Positions 53,053 to 63,861 of a stretch of DNA of 64,000 nucleotides are shown piece by piece. This DNA is from Oscillospiraceae bacterium (GTDB taxonomy: Bacteria > Bacillota > Clostridia > Oscillospirales > CAG-272). The translations under genes and the position numbers were made by a program. The stretch covers positions 56,285-120,284 of the forward strand of contig SVRT01000006.1 of assembly GCA_015064685.1 (NCBI GenBank), written 5' to 3'. Each line of letters begins with the position of its first letter. Positions within the stretch are counted from its first letter, which is position 1. The notes beneath the pieces are model-generated. The model saw nothing but the letters and a program-made list of their open reading frames with translations, had not been told where the DNA came from and searched no databases.

Positions 53053-56034
53053 TTATCTCTCGATCTCTTCCATTACGAAGGCCTCAAGAATATCGCCTTC
53101 CTTGATGTCATTGAATTTTTCAAGACCGACACCGCACTCGTAGCCCTGAGCTACCTCCTTGGCATCATCCTTGAAACGCTTGAGAGAGGCGATCTTGTCC
53201 TCGAAAATAACGATACCGTCACGAACGACACGGATCTGAGCGTGTCTTGCGATCTTACCGTCGAGAATGTAGGATCCCGCGATAGTACCGACACCGGGAA
53301 CGCGGATGGTCTGACGGACCTCGGCGTGACCGAGCAGGTTCTCACGGAACTCGGGAGCGAGCATACCCTTCATAGCAGCCTCGATCTCCTCGATACACTG
53401 ATAAATAACTCTATACATTCTCATATCAACGCCCTGTCTCTCGGCGCTGTCGAGAGCAGCCTTGTCGGGACGGACGTTAAATCCGACGATGATCGCGTTC
53501 GAAGTAGCGGCGAGCATAACGTCGTTCTCTGTAACACCTCCGACTGCGGAGTGGATAACGTTGACTCTGACCTCTTCGTTGGAAAGCTTTGCGAGAGAAG
53601 CCTTGACAGCCTCCGCAGAGCCGACCACGTCAGCCTTGACGATGATATTGAGATCCTTGACACCCTCGCTGATCTGAGCAAAGAGGTCGTTGAGGTTAGC
53701 TCTGGCATTAGCCTTGAAGACCTCCTCCTTAGCCTTGCTCTTTCTCTGCTCCGCAAGCTCTCTTGCCATTCTCTCGTCCTCAACTGCGGCGAAATCGTCG
53801 CCTGCAACGGGAACCTCGGCAAGACCGATGATCTCAACGGGAACCGAGGGGCCTGCTATCTTCTGCTGCTTACCGTTGTGGTCGGTCATAGCTCTGACAC
53901 GGCCTACTGCCGTACCCGCGATAACGATGTCTCCGTTGTGGAGAGTACCGTTCTGAACGAGAACGGTCGCAACGGGACCGCGTCCCTTATCGAGCTTCGC
54001 CTCGATTACGATACCCTTCGCGCGGCGGTTGGGATTAGCCTTAAGCTCCTTGACCTCGGCAACGAGAAGAACGTTCTCGAGAAGGTCCTCGATACCCATT
54101 CTTGTGAGCGCGGATACGGGAACGCAGATAACGTCACCGCCCCATTCCTCGGGAACGAGATCGTACTTTGTAAGCTCCTGCTTGATAGCATCGGGGTTAG
54201 CGGTGGGCTTATCCATCTTGTTGATAGCTACGATGATGTCAATACCCGCAGCCTTAGCGTGGTTTATTGCCTCAACGGTCTGGGGCATGATTCCGTCGTC
54301 AGCCGCGACTACGAGAATCGCGATATCTGTCGCCATAGCACCTCTTGCACGCATAGCGGTGAACGCCTCGTGTCCGGGGGTGTCGAGGAAGGTGATGTCC
54401 TGTCCGTTGATCTTAACTCTGTAAGCACCGATGTGCTGGGTGATACCGCCCGCCTCACCGGTAGTAACGTTGGTGTGTCTGATAGCGTCGAGAAGCGAGG
54501 TCTTACCGTGGTCAACGTGACCCATAACGCAAACTACGGGAGCGCGACCGATGAGATTATCATCGCTGTCCTCAGTCTCGTCAAAGAGCTTCTCCTCGAT
54601 GGTAACTACAACAGCCTTCTCGGGCTCTGCTCCGAGCTCAACGGCAACGAGTGCCGCAGTGTCGAAATCGACAGTCTGGTTGGCGGTTGCCATAACACCC
54701 ATAAGCATGAGCTTCTTGATGACCTCACCGACGGTGACCTTGAGCATAGAAGCGAGATCGCTGACAATTATCTCCTCGGGGATCTGAACCTTCAAGGGAC
54801 CCTTGACGATAGTCACGGGAGCCTGGGACTTCTGTCCCTTCTTCTGAGGCTTGCCTACCTTGCCCTTCTGGAAGGTGTTCTCGCCTCTGGTCTGATTCTG
54901 CTGCTTCTTGAGCTTCTGGTTTCCGCCCTGGAAGTCTCTGTCGTTTTCGTTAACAAATGTGTCGAGCTTCTCGTCGTACTTTGAAAGGTCAACGGAGGAG
55001 GAACGGATATCTACCGTCTTTGCCGCGCCCTTCTTGCTCGTACCGTCTCCACCCTTGGGAGTCTGCGCTCTCGTGATTATCTGAGGCTGGAACTTCTCTC
55101 TGGGTGCGCTCGGGATGTAATCATCCTTATCCATACCCATACCGCCTCTCTGCTGATTAAACTGAGGCTTCTGGGGCTTTCTGTCATCCTTTCTCTGGGG
55201 AGCTGACTGACGGTCGAAGTTAGGCGCGCCCATCTTCGAGAATCTGTCATTCTGTCCGTTCTGCTGAGGTCTCTGAGAGCCGAAGGCGTTATTTTGCTGA
55301 GGTCTCTGACCCATAGCGCCGCCCTGCTGAGGTCTCTGCGCGTCTCTCTGGGGATTTTTCTGACCCTGCGCGTCGGGACGCTTGTGATCAGCTCCCGCTC
55401 TCTGAGCAGCCTTTTCCTGCGCCGCTCTCTCAATAGCTGCCGCTCTCGCGATAGCCTCCGCTCTGTCCACCTTGGGCTGCATCTTTACAGCAGGTGTCAC
55501 GGTCTCGGGCGCCTTTGCACGTGCAGACTCTTCCTTTTCGACCTTTTCGACCTTTTCGACCTTTTCAGTCTTTTCAGCCTTTGCGGGCTTTTCTGCCTTT
55601 TCAGCATCTGCAGCCTTTTCGGACTTCTTGTTCTCCGCCGTGGCAGCGACGTCTGACTTTTTGCCGTCCTTAGGTGCAGATATATCGGCAGTATTCGCCT
55701 CTTTGGCGTCTGCCTTGCTCTTTTCTGTCTTTTTCTCGGGGGCAGCCTCCTGTACGGGCTTTTCAGCCGCGAGAGCCTTCTCCTCCTTCTTCGCCTCGGG
55801 CTTCTTTTCAAGCTTCGAGGGGATGAATGTTAATCCGTCGATGTAATCGTCTATACCCTCTATCTGATGCATTGACGTGATCGCATCGAAAAGCAGAGAG
55901 AACTCTGCGGGCTCGAGAGCCTTCTGCGCCTTGAGGTCGAGCCCCTTTGACGCCATAATGTCGATCATGTCCTTGCTCTTGATATTAAGATCCTTTGCAA
56001 GCTGATTTGCCTTGATCTGAGGTGTTACTGCCAT
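53053..56034 (-). CDS. infB: Translation initiation factor IF-2
   Basis: 993-residue GTPase that places initiator tRNA on the 30S subunit. First IF2_N domain at residues 1-55, a long low-complexity Lys/Glu/Ala region (about 80-200) and a Gln/Arg/Pro-rich region (RPQQ repeats, about 220-330), a second IF2_N near 435, then the G domain with GHVDHGKTS (about 505), [16 protein letters not shown] and NKMDKP, and the C-terminal beta-barrel domains. The stop is followed by no rbfA, which usually comes next in this operon. It is the last gene of the rimP-nusA-ylxR-ylxQ-infB run. Confidence 0.97.
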   Translation of the reverse strand: MAVTPQIKANQLAKDLNIKSKDMIDIMASKGLDLKAQKALEPAEFSLLFDAITSMHQIEGIDDYIDGLTFIPSKLEKKPEAKKEEKALAAEKPVQEAAPEKKTEKSKADAKEANTADISAPKDGKKSDVAATAENKKSEKAADAEKAEKPAKAEKTEKVEKVEKVEKEESARAKAPETVTPAVKMQPKVDRAEAIARAAAIERAAQEKAAQRAGADHKRPDAQGQKNPQRDAQRPQQGGAMGQRPQQNNAFGSQRPQQNGQNDRFSKMGAPNFDRQSAPQRKDDRKPQKPQFNQQRGGMGMDKDDYIPSAPREKFQPQIITRAQTPKGGDGTSKKGAAKTVDIRSSSVDLSKYDEKLDTFVNENDRDFQGGNQKLKKQQNQTRGENTFQKGKVGKPQKKGQKSQAPVTIVKGPLKVQIPEEIIVSDLASMLKVTVGEVIKKLMLMGVMATANQTVDFDTAALVAVELGAEPEKAVVVTIEEKLFDETEDSDDNLIGRAPVVCVMGHVDHGKTSLLDAIRHTNVTTGEAGGITQHIGAYRVKINGQDITFLDTPGHEAFTAMRARGAMATDIAILVVAADDGIMPQTVEAINHAKAAGIDIIVAINKMDKPTANPDAIKQELTKYDLVPEEWGGDVICVPVSALTRMGIEDLLENVLLVAEVKELKANPNRRAKGIVIEAKLDKGRGPVATVLVQNGTLHNGDIVIAGTAVGRVRAMTDHNGKQQKIAGPSVPVEIIGLAEVPVAGDDFAAVEDERMARELAEQRKSKAKEEVFKANARANLNDLFAQISEGVKDLNIIVKADVVGSAEAVKASLAKLSNEEVRVNVIHSAVGGVTENDVMLAATSNAIIVGFNVRPDKAALDSAERQGVDMRMYRVIYQCIEEIEAAMKGMLAPEFRENLLGHAEVRQTIRVPGVGTIAGSYILDGKIARHAQIRVVRDGIVIFEDKIASLKRFKDDAKEVAQGYECGVGLEKFNDIKEGDILEAFVMEEIER

Positions 56035-56079
56035 AAATTATACCCCTACCTTTCCGGTTTTACTGCGATGATTTGCCCG

Positions 56080-56424
56080 TTATACGAGCTTTTTTTCTAT
56101 TGCGCGGCAAAATCCCGCGTCGTTTATCATAACTGCCGCGACCGCGCTTTTTCCGACCGCCGCGCCGAGCGTTACGCAATCGGAAGCGATCCTTACGTGT
56201 CTTACTTTATAGTATGCGCATTTGTCGCAAATTTTCTTATGCGTGTTTTCGGACGTATCCGATGCCTCAATGACCATAACGTCAAGAGTTCCGGCCGCTC
56301 CCGTATTCTTCAGTGCTCTTTTGCGAAGCTCCTCGCAGATCATGGGAGTACCTATAACCGCGCGTCCCGCACCTCTGCAAAGACCGATCACACCAAGAAG
56401 AGCCCTTTCATCCGAGACGCTCAT
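56080..56424 (-). CDS. ylxQ: L7Ae/L30e-family RNA-binding protein (YlxQ)
   Basis: 114 residues, L7Ae-like fold: GLCRGAGRAVIGTPMICEEL at the N-terminus, VMVIEASDTSENTHKKICDK, and GAAVGKSAVAAVMINDAGF. Lies between ylxR and infB as in Bacillus. The ATG overlaps the ylxR stop by four bases (ATGA) and GGAGG precedes it. Probably binds kink-turn RNA; exact role unknown. Confidence 0.9.
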   Translation of the reverse strand: MSVSDERALLGVIGLCRGAGRAVIGTPMICEELRKRALKNTGAAGTLDVMVIEASDTSENTHKKICDKCAYYKVRHVRIASDCVTLGAAVGKSAVAAVMINDAGFCRAIEKKLV

Positions 56425-56705
56425 TGAGAGTCCTCCCCGGAGATCCTTTCCTCCATAGCGTCGTAGATATCCTCGGGGATCTCACACTCAAGCACGTGCG
56501 CGATCCTGCCCGATTTCCTCGCCTTTTTGAAGCAATTCTTATCGTGGCATATGTACGCGCCTCTGCCCGAGACCTTACCGACAAGATCAAGCACCACACC
56601 GCCGTCAGGCAGTCTGACTACTCTTATCAGCTCCTTTTTGGGCTTGTGAGCATTGCATCCGAGACACTGACGCATCGGGATCTTTCTTACCTTCTGCTCC
56701 TGCAT
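56421..56705 (-). CDS. ylxR: YlxR/RnpM family RNA-binding protein (DUF448)
   Basis: 94 residues. MRQCLGCNAHKPKKELIRVV and GRGAYICHDKNCFKKARKSG are the family signatures; the Cys pairs suggest a metal or structural site. YlxR has been described as a modulator of RNase P (RnpM) in Bacillus. AGGAG lies six bases upstream of the ATG. Member of the rimP-nusA-ylxR-ylxQ-infB operon. Confidence 0.92.
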   Translation of the reverse strand: MQEQKVRKIPMRQCLGCNAHKPKKELIRVVRLPDGGVVLDLVGKVSGRGAYICHDKNCFKKARKSGRIAHVLECEIPEDIYDAMEERISGEDSQ

Positions 56706-56734
56706 CTGAAGCTCCTTATTTTCGTATTTGAGAA

Positions 56735-57781
56735 TTATCTTGCGGGCTTTTCAAGTCCCTCTGCGTTGATATCGATCTTGATACCTGTAAGTCTTGCGGC
56801 AAGACGGACGTTCTGTCCCTCCTTACCGATAGCAAGAGAGAGCTGCTCGGGAGCGACTGTAACGCGACAGAATCTGTCTCCGTCCATCTCTACTCCGAGA
56901 ACGGTCGCAGGCGAGAGAGCCGCCGTAACGTACTCCTCGGGGGACTCGCTGTACTTAACTATATCGATCTTCTCGCCGCCAAGCTCGGAGAGGATAGATT
57001 CTATTCTCATTCCGTGAGCGCCGATGCACGCGCCGACCGCGTCAACGCTTTCATCTCTTGAATAAACCGAGATCTTTGTTCTCGATCCTGCCTCACGGGA
57101 TACGCCCTTGATAACGACGATACCGTCTGTGATCTCGGGGATCTCAAGTTCGAACATACGGCGAACGAAGCCGGGATGAACTCTCGAAAGTGTGACGAGA
57201 GGACCGCGAAGCTCTTTGTTTACCTCCTGAATGAAGACCTTGATCTTGTCTCCGACCTGGAAGTACTCACCGGGGATCTGCTCGTTTCTGGGAAGGACTG
57301 CTCTGCCCGTTCCGGTGTTGAGAACGATAGCGCCGGTCTCATAGTCTACCTTGTCAACAGTCGCGGTGATGATCTCCTCGCGCTTGGACTCATAAGCCTC
57401 CTGCATAGCCTTATGCTCACCCTCGCGGATGCCCTGGATGATGACCGACTTAGCCGCGCCTGCGGAAAGACGGCGGAAGTTCTTGGGCTTTACCTCAAAC
57501 TCAACGATCTTGCCAAGAGTGTTTCTCTTGCTGATCGCCTTTGCCTCCTCAAGGGAGATCTGGATTCCGGGATCCTCAACGACCTCAACGACCTCCTTCT
57601 GCTGGTAGACTCTTACGTCCTCCTTAACAGGGTCGATATGCACGCGAACGTTGGTGTTGCTTCCGTATTCCTTCTTAAATGCCGATACGAGAGCCGCCTC
57701 GATCTTCTCGATCATATATTCCTGGGGAATTCCCTTTTCCTTTTCAAGAAGCTGAAGCGCAACAAAAAACTCTTTGTTCAT
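56735..57781 (-). CDS. nusA: Transcription termination/antitermination factor NusA
   Basis: 348 residues: N-terminal RNA-polymerase-binding domain (MNKEFFVALQLLEKEKGIPQ), S1 domain (about 135-200), and two KH domains (ACIGAHGMRIESILSELGGE, then LAIGKEGQNVRLAARLTGIK). No acidic C-terminal repeats, as usual in Gram-positive bacteria. Start at 57781 (MNKEFF), six codons inside the open frame, with AAAGGATCAG upstream. Follows rimP by 42 nt. Confidence 0.96.
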   Translation of the reverse strand: MNKEFFVALQLLEKEKGIPQEYMIEKIEAALVSAFKKEYGSNTNVRVHIDPVKEDVRVYQQKEVVEVVEDPGIQISLEEAKAISKRNTLGKIVEFEVKPKNFRRLSAGAAKSVIIQGIREGEHKAMQEAYESKREEIITATVDKVDYETGAIVLNTGTGRAVLPRNEQIPGEYFQVGDKIKVFIQEVNKELRGPLVTLSRVHPGFVRRMFELEIPEITDGIVVIKGVSREAGSRTKISVYSRDESVDAVGACIGAHGMRIESILSELGGEKIDIVKYSESPEEYVTAALSPATVLGVEMDGDRFCRVTVAPEQLSLAIGKEGQNVRLAARLTGIKIDINAEGLEKPAR

Positions 57782-57823
57782 TTTGACTGATCCTTTCAAT
57801 AATCGGTATATGTGTTTAATTTC

Positions 57824-58306
57824 TTACTGGTTTGAAAAATCGAAGTAGGTCGAGATCTTCGCGACCTGATCCGGCTTGAATGCAACCGTCTCCTCGCCTA
57901 TCTCAACGGCGATGTTGCCGTCCTCATCGTAGCCGACGAGCACACCGCGGTACTGCTTTGTTCCGTTCATAGGAGCGTAGAGCTTGACTTCAACGTCCCA
58001 GCCCTCGCAGGCATCGATATGCTCGGGATACTTCAGCTCTCTCTCGATACCGGGAGAGGAGACCTCGAGTATATATGACTCGCTGATGGGATCCGCCTCG
58101 TCAAGCACGGGATCTATCGCGCGGTGGAACGCCTCGCAATCGTTGATATTGATGCCCTCCTCGTTGTCAAGCGTTATGCGCAGATATTTGTCCGCGCCCT
58201 CCTTGACGAACTCAACGTCCCAGATGAAAAATCCCATCTCCTCAGCTATGGGAGTTACAAGCTCGCGGACGGTTGAGGCAATATTTTTACCTGAATTGTT
58301 CTTCAT
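57824..58306 (-). CDS. rimP: Ribosome maturation factor RimP
   Basis: 160-residue 30S assembly factor; VREL(V)TPIAEEMGFFIWDVEF at the N-terminus, YLRITLDNEEGININDCEAF, and YILEVSSPGIEREL with the conserved motif. First gene of the operon; the promoter lies at 58382-58410. The Shine-Dalgarno sequence is weak (AGAGAG). A GAGTGG/CCACTC stem (58334-58355) sits in the leader and could be a regulatory hairpin. Confidence 0.95.
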   Translation of the reverse strand: MKNNSGKNIASTVRELVTPIAEEMGFFIWDVEFVKEGADKYLRITLDNEEGININDCEAFHRAIDPVLDEADPISESYILEVSSPGIERELKYPEHIDACEGWDVEVKLYAPMNGTKQYRGVLVGYDEDGNIAVEIGEETVAFKPDQVAKISTYFDFSNQ

Positions 58307-58381
58307 AACAAAAATCTCTCTTTACAAAATTTATGAGTGGATCTCTCAACCCACTCACGACCTTACTATAAATTCTAACCT

Positions 58382-58410
58382 ATTATAGCACGTTTTTTCC
58401 GAAATTGCAA
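58382..58410 (-). promoter_or_regulatory. Sigma-A promoter of the rimP operon
   Basis: TTGCAA (58405-58410), 17-base spacer, TATAAT (58382-58387) on the minus strand. Confidence 0.7.
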
Positions 58411-58522
58411 TAGTTTTTTGAAATTTTTTAAAATTTTTAGTCCTTTTTCTTTCCGCAAGGATAAAATAGCACACTTTTCGTGTTATTTAATAAAAAATGG
58501 TAGAGTTTTTTTGGCAAATCTG

Positions 58523-58551
58523 TTTACAAAGCGGTGAATGTGTGATATAAT
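58523..58551 (+). promoter_or_regulatory. Sigma-A promoter of the yybS-gdpP-rplI-dnaB operon
   Basis: TTTACA (58523-58528), 17-base spacer, TATAAT (58546-58551) with a TGA extended -10. With the divergent rimP promoter it accounts for the 312-bp gap 58307-58618. Confidence 0.8.
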
Positions 58552-58618
58552 GTTATAATGATTTAATATGGGTATATATGCCCAATACGGAAAAAGAAGT
58601 AAGGAAAGGAGATACGCT

Positions 58619-59833
58619 ATGGAAAAGACTCGCAGTACAGACACGTTCCGCGCAAAATATAATACACACACATCACAGCGCACGGGCGAGAAAGAGCTTG
58701 TTTCCTATGCCGTGATGACCCTGTCGGTCATACTTCTCTCCCTTCCCGTCCCCCTCTCACTGTCAGGCTCTCCGATCGCCAAGGGAATATCCTGGGCGAC
58801 CTGCCTCGTATGCGCCGCACTTACCGTGTTTGCTTCAAGAAGATTTTCAAGCGTGATATTAGTATCGCTCGTGCTCACATTCTTTATCTCCTATCTCGGA
58901 GACCCCACCATAGCGGCAGCAATACTCGGCACAGTATTTTTCTGCGGACTTTATTCCGCTTCAATCGCAGCGGCAAAGGGAGCGCTTCTGATCTTCGTAA
59001 TATCCGCTCCGATACTCGCATCAGGCGCGGCACTCGCGCTGACAGGGAGCGTCATTCTTTCGCTTTTCCCCGTCATGCTTACACTTCCGTCGCTGGCGCT
59101 TGGTATCAGCTCGCGCCGTCTGCACTCTCGGACACATTCTATCGCCATCTTTTGCGCGGTGTGCATCGCAGAGCTTGTGAGCGCGGTAACAGTATATATC
59201 TACACGCAAAACGGAAGCATATCCCGTGACGTCATAGAATATGCGGTCGAATACCTCCGAGGCGGCATCGAATGGTCGCTTACAGACTCGATAAACCGCG
59301 TGGGAGCAGTAGAGCTTTCGGACAGTCTGATCTTAATGATACGAGAGATGGCTGCCTACACGGTAAATCTTCTTGTAGGAGTAATATCGGTCATTTTCCT
59401 CACAGTAGGCTATTTTTCCCAGAAGATAGAATGCTCTCTTTTCGAAGCATACGAAAAGGAGGACCTGCTTAACAGGTCAGCAGAGCCGATAAAAGCATCC
59501 TGCATGACGGCTATCGTGTACCTGATAGCTCACGTGCTTTCATTCACCTCGGGCGCATCGCACGCTCCTTCATTCGTGTCCGTTGTGGCTGAAAACATCT
59601 CTCTCATCCTCCTCCCCGTGCTGCTCTGCATAGGCTTCAGGATCATGGGAGACCTTCCCAAAAAGGTAGGATTTCTCGCGATCATAATCTGGGTCGCAGC
59701 GATCATAATCGCAAACTCACTCTCAGCATCAATTCTGACTATCCTCGCGCTCATAGGCGCATTCTATATAATCTTCGTTCAAACAGACGCGTGGGCGAAG
59801 GACCATTACGCTAAAAAAGGAGAAGATCAATGA
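58619..59833 (+). CDS. YybS-like DUF2232 membrane protein (404 aa)
   Basis: Eight or so hydrophobic segments and a cytoplasmic N-terminus. Position directly before gdpP, with a four-base ATGA overlap, matches yybS in Bacillus, and the DUF2232-type pattern (paired membrane helices, middle loop with ISRDVIEYAVEYLRGGIEWS) fits. Start at 58619 (MEKTRSTDTFRAKYN) after AAAGGAGATACGCT; the frame is open upstream to 58568. Function unknown; adjacency to a c-di-AMP phosphodiesterase gene suggests an envelope-related role. Confidence 0.85.
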   Translation: MEKTRSTDTFRAKYNTHTSQRTGEKELVSYAVMTLSVILLSLPVPLSLSGSPIAKGISWATCLVCAALTVFASRRFSSVILVSLVLTFFISYLGDPTIAAAILGTVFFCGLYSASIAAAKGALLIFVISAPILASGAALALTGSVILSLFPVMLTLPSLALGISSRRLHSRTHSIAIFCAVCIAELVSAVTVYIYTQNGSISRDVIEYAVEYLRGGIEWSLTDSINRVGAVELSDSLILMIREMAAYTVNLLVGVISVIFLTVGYFSQKIECSLFEAYEKEDLLNRSAEPIKASCMTAIVYLIAHVLSFTSGASHAPSFVSVVAENISLILLPVLLCIGFRIMGDLPKKVGFLAIIIWVAAIIIANSLSASILTILALIGAFYIIFVQTDAWAKDHYAKKGEDQ

Positions 59834-62013
59834 GCAAAAAGAAAAAGAAGATAAGGCTGTCAGATCACGCCGAGACCAGACGTCAAGAGCGGTTCTACAC
59901 CGATCTGTCAGCTCCGATGATTTTCGCTGTCATTGAGGCAGTGATCCTGTTTATTCTCTGCTTGCTGTCTGAAAGCACCCCGTTCTTCGGACAAAGCGCA
60001 GAGGTGACGAAAATAATTCGTTACTCCACCCTGCCAATATACGCCTGCTCTGCGGGAATAATTTGTCTTATCTACGCCTTGAGAAACCGCAAAATGAAAA
60101 AGGCAAGGCTTGAGGCAAGGCTATTCGAGTCAGAAATATACGATATGTTCCGCTCGGTCATCGACCTGCCCTACGCTATATCCGACGCATCGGGTAAGGT
60201 AAGAATAGTAAACGGAGCGCTCCAGGACATCCTCGGCTTCAAGAGAGCGATGAGCGGAATAGATCTTTCCGAATTCTGCACGGTGTCCATCAAAACCATC
60301 ATATCAGAGGCAAAGAACCGTGACCTCTACCTCAGCGAGACAGTATACGATATGCCCGAGGAGCTTGATCTCCACGAAAGCTCGGTGACAAAGCTTGCGG
60401 ACGGCCGCAGATACGAGACCGTATCCTACATTTTCAAGCTTGAAAACGAGAATTACTACTTCATCGTCTTCCGCGACGTGGAGGACTACCTCTCCATACA
60501 CGAAAAATACGAGGCGGAGATACCCGTCGTCGCATATATCCAGCTTGACAACCTCCAGGAGCTTACACAGTACGTCAGAGCAGACCACCGCTCCGCATCC
60601 GCAGAGGCAGAGAACATCCTCCGCGAATGGGTCAAGGGAATGCAGGGATTCATCCGCGAGCTCTCGAGAGATAAATACATCGCGGGCTTCTCGCAGGAGG
60701 CACTTGAAAAGCAGATAAAGGACGAGTTTGATATCCAGAAAAGGATCATGGCGCTCAAGATCGGTGACAACAGCTTCCCAATCACCGTGTCAATGGGTAT
60801 ATCAGCCATCGGAGACACCTTGGAGGAAAAGGAGAGGAATGCCTCTGCCGCACTCCATATGGCAATACAGCGCGGAGGAAACCAGGTAGCCGTCAGACGC
60901 GAGGACTCCTCGGGTTACATATTCTTCGGCGGAACGCATAAGACAATTGAAAACAATACGACTATAGTATCGCGAGTAAGCGGAGAGCTCTTGGCTTCGA
61001 AGATCCGCAACGCTTCAAACGTGCTTATTATGGGACACGCCAACCCCGACTTCGACTCTATCGGCTCCTGCATCGGCGCGGCAAGATTTGCCATGTCGGT
61101 CGTCGAGGAGATGCTGGCGGAAGATCCCGACGCGGAGAACGTGCCGATCAACGTTGTGGCGGACAAGCGTGCGGAATGCTTCCAAATATGTGCAGAGCAG
61201 CTTGAGCCTCTTGCAGAATACAACGACGTATTTATCGAGCGCGCGTTTGCAAAGGAGCTCGTAACCGCAGACACCGTACTGATAATCTGTGACGTAAATA
61301 ACTCATACATCTACGAAGCTCCCGAGCTCGCAAGTGCGGTCAAGAACATCGCGGTCATAGACCATCACCGTATGGCAAACACGCTCAGCTTCGACCCCTT
61401 CCTTCAGTACATTGAGGCAACGAAATCCTCAGCCAGCGAGATCATTTCCGAAATATTCCTGCACAGCAGATATGCCAATACGCTCCGCAAGGAGGAGGCA
61501 GAGGTGCTTCTTTCGGGAATTATGCTCGACACCAAGAACTTCACGAGAAACGCGGGCGCCCAGACCTTTGAGACGACCCACTATCTCTACTCCTGCGGCG
61601 CCCACACGAGCGTTGTAAGAGAATTCTTTAACGAAAGCCTTGACGAGCTTCTCCTCACGGGCGAGTTCGAATCCAAGGCAAGGATCTACAGAGACGATAT
61701 AGCGATAACCTGGATGACGCTTGACCGCGAGGCAAAAGCGGAGGACAGAGTCCTCGCCGCAAAGGTTGCGGACAACCTGCTCGCCATCAAGGGCGTAAGA
61801 GCATCCTTCGCGCTTATCAAGATAGACAACGACGTAGTCATCTCGGGCCGCTCCAAGGGCGAGATCAACGTACAGCTTATCCTTGAGAGACTCAAGGGAG
61901 GCGGTCACTTTGACATCGCGGGCGCGCAGATCAAAAACGCAAGCCTTACAAGAAGCTGTGAGATGCTCAAGGGCGCGATAGACGACTATTTCGAGATCGA
62001 TCACCATAGCTAA
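59830..62013 (+). CDS. gdpP: Cyclic-di-AMP phosphodiesterase GdpP
   Basis: 727 residues. Two membrane helices (about 30-50 and 57-78), PAS domain (about 95-190), a degenerate GGDEF domain (about 230-350, no GGDEF motif), then DHH with MGHANPDFDSIGS, DVNN, IDHHR and the DHHA1 motif GGGHFDIAGAQ. It degrades c-di-AMP. The metal ligands expected in DxD, DHH and the later Asp are present. The ATG overlaps the YybS stop. Confidence 0.95.
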   Translation: MSKKKKKIRLSDHAETRRQERFYTDLSAPMIFAVIEAVILFILCLLSESTPFFGQSAEVTKIIRYSTLPIYACSAGIICLIYALRNRKMKKARLEARLFESEIYDMFRSVIDLPYAISDASGKVRIVNGALQDILGFKRAMSGIDLSEFCTVSIKTIISEAKNRDLYLSETVYDMPEELDLHESSVTKLADGRRYETVSYIFKLENENYYFIVFRDVEDYLSIHEKYEAEIPVVAYIQLDNLQELTQYVRADHRSASAEAENILREWVKGMQGFIRELSRDKYIAGFSQEALEKQIKDEFDIQKRIMALKIGDNSFPITVSMGISAIGDTLEEKERNASAALHMAIQRGGNQVAVRREDSSGYIFFGGTHKTIENNTTIVSRVSGELLASKIRNASNVLIMGHANPDFDSIGSCIGAARFAMSVVEEMLAEDPDAENVPINVVADKRAECFQICAEQLEPLAEYNDVFIERAFAKELVTADTVLIICDVNNSYIYEAPELASAVKNIAVIDHHRMANTLSFDPFLQYIEATKSSASEIISEIFLHSRYANTLRKEEAEVLLSGIMLDTKNFTRNAGAQTFETTHYLYSCGAHTSVVREFFNESLDELLLTGEFESKARIYRDDIAITWMTLDREAKAEDRVLAAKVADNLLAIKGVRASFALIKIDNDVVISGRSKGEINVQLILERLKGGGHFDIAGAQIKNASLTRSCEMLKGAIDDYFEIDHHS

Positions 62014-62049
62014 AACACGCAAAACATTACAGAAACGGAGAAAACAAAA

Positions 62050-62499
62050 ATGAAGGTATTACTTTTAGCCGACGTCAAGGGACAGGGCAAAAAAGATCAG
62101 ATAGTAGAGGTATCGGACGGATACGCACGTAACTTCCTCTTCCCCAAGAAGCTCGCAGTAGTAGCAGACGCAAAGGTGCTAAGCGAAGCAAAGAGCAAGG
62201 AGGAGTCAAAGCAGTTCAAGCTCAGAGAGGAAAAGGCGGCTGCAAAGGCACTTGCGGACAAGCTCTCCCAGCTTACCGTGACTATCAATGCATCCTCGGG
62301 CGGAGACGGACGTCTCTACGGCTCTATCACCTCAAAGGACATCGCGGAAAAGCTCAAGGAGCAGCATAAAATAGAGATCGACAAGAGAAAGCTCGTCCTC
62401 GCCGAGAACATCAAGTCGTACGGAACTTATATCGTGGATGTAAAGGTATATCCCGAGATCAGCGCAAAGCTCAAGGTCTCGGTATCGGAAGGAAAATAA
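62050..62499 (+). CDS. rplI: 50S ribosomal protein L9
   Basis: 149 residues with the N-terminal signature [34 protein letters not shown], a long charged helix and the C-terminal domain [19 protein letters not shown] lies a short distance upstream. Third gene of the yybS-gdpP-rplI-dnaB run. Confidence 0.97.
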   Translation: MKVLLLADVKGQGKKDQIVEVSDGYARNFLFPKKLAVVADAKVLSEAKSKEESKQFKLREEKAAAKALADKLSQLTVTINASSGGDGRLYGSITSKDIAEKLKEQHKIEIDKRKLVLAENIKSYGTYIVDVKVYPEISAKLKVSVSEGK

Positions 62500-62505
62500 T
62501 AGGAT

Positions 62506-63861
62506 ATGGCAGAAGATATCATCAGAAAATTGCCCTTTTCGGCAATAGCGGAGCAATCCCTGCTCGGCTCGATCCTGATAGATCCCACCTCAATAAATCA
62601 GGTAGCGGATACCGTCTCCTCAGAGGACTTTTACCTCGAGGAGCATAAGCAGATATATCTTGCAATGCACTCGCTCTTTATGACGAATAACCAGATCGAC
62701 GTCGTAACTCTTATCGACGAGCTGGTAAAGAAGGGCGTGTACTCAAAATCGGGCGGCGAGGATTATATAAAAATTATCGCGCAGACCGTCCCGAACTCAC
62801 TCAACGTCAAGGACTACGCGAAGATAGTCAAGGACAAGAGCATACTCCGTCAGCTCATCAATATGTGCGACGAGGTGTCGGATGCCGCGTATTCAGAGCA
62901 GAACGAGGTGTCAAGCGTGCTTGAAAAGGCGCAGAACCGCCTCTATGCCATCGCTCAGGGACGCGAGTCGCGTAATTTCAGACATATCCGCGAGGTAATT
63001 CACGACGTTTACGCGCACTTAAAGCAGCTCGTAACAGACCCCGCATCGTCGCAGGGAACCTCAACAGGCTTCCGCTCGCTCGACAGAGTGCTTGCGGGAA
63101 TGGGTAACTCCGACCTCGTGATCGTCGGAGCGCGACCCGGTATGGGTAAGACCTCGTTCTGTCTTAATATAGGAACGAACGTAGCAAAGGCAACGGGAAA
63201 GGCTGTCGCTATCTTCTCTCTCGAGATGTCGGCGGAGCAGCTTGTCAACCGTGTTATCTCGAGTGAAGCGCTCATCGACAGCTACGCTCTCCGTACGGGA
63301 GAATTGAAGCCCGAGCATTGGGATCACATAGCGCAGGCATCCTCTGCCCTATCGCAGTGCGAAATACTTATCGACGATACCCCGGGCATCACCGTATCGG
63401 CAATGAAGGCAAAGCTCCAGAGAGTAAACAATCTGGGACTTGTAATCATAGACTACCTCCAGCTTATGCAGTCGGATAAGAAGATCGAAAACAGAACGCA
63501 GGAGGTCAGTGATATGTCCCGTGCGCTCAAGATCATGGCGAAGGAGCTAAACGTCCCCGTCATCTGCTGCTCACAGCTCTCGCGTACCACCGAGGGCAGA
63601 ACGAATAAGCGTCCTATGCCCAGTGACCTCCGTGAATCGGGATCTATCGAGCAGGATGCCGACGTTATCATCTTCCTCTACCGCGACGAGTACTATAGGA
63701 ACGCGGAGGGCGATACCGTCGAGTCGGATGCCGAGCAGAATACCGCCGAGGTCATCATCGCAAAGAACCGTCACGGCTCAACCGATACCGTCAAGGTCGG
63801 CTGGACCGGTCGCTATACCAAGTTCAGAGATATCGTCATCGAGGAAAATATGCCTCGATAA
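62506..63861 (+). CDS. dnaB: Replicative DNA helicase DnaB
   Basis: 451-residue hexameric helicase (called DnaC in Bacillus). N-terminal domain PFSAIAEQSLLGSILIDPTS, linker, Walker A VGARPGMGKTSF, Walker B LVIIDYLQLM, and motif IV SDLRESGSIEQDADVIIFLY. Ends KVGWTGRYTKFRDIVIEENM. No intein or frameshift. The stop TAA is directly joined to the palindromic repeat that runs to the window end. Confidence 0.97.
   Translation: MAEDIIRKLPFSAIAEQSLLGSILIDPTSINQVADTVSSEDFYLEEHKQIYLAMHSLFMTNNQIDVVTLIDELVKKGVYSKSGGEDYIKIIAQTVPNSLNVKDYAKIVKDKSILRQLINMCDEVSDAAYSEQNEVSSVLEKAQNRLYAIAQGRESRNFRHIREVIHDVYAHLKQLVTDPASSQGTSTGFRSLDRVLAGMGNSDLVIVGARPGMGKTSFCLNIGTNVAKATGKAVAIFSLEMSAEQLVNRVISSEALIDSYALRTGELKPEHWDHIAQASSALSQCEILIDDTPGITVSAMKAKLQRVNNLGLVIIDYLQLMQSDKKIENRTQEVSDMSRALKIMAKELNVPVICCSQLSRTTEGRTNKRPMPSDLRESGSIEQDADVIIFLYRDEYYRNAEGDTVESDAEQNTAEVIIAKNRHGSTDTVKVGWTGRYTKFRDIVIEENMPR

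Noticed and set aside
53151..54984. Large plus-strand frame (673 codons) opposite infB
   Set aside because: Antisense shadow of infB, whose G-domain motifs are complete on the minus strand.
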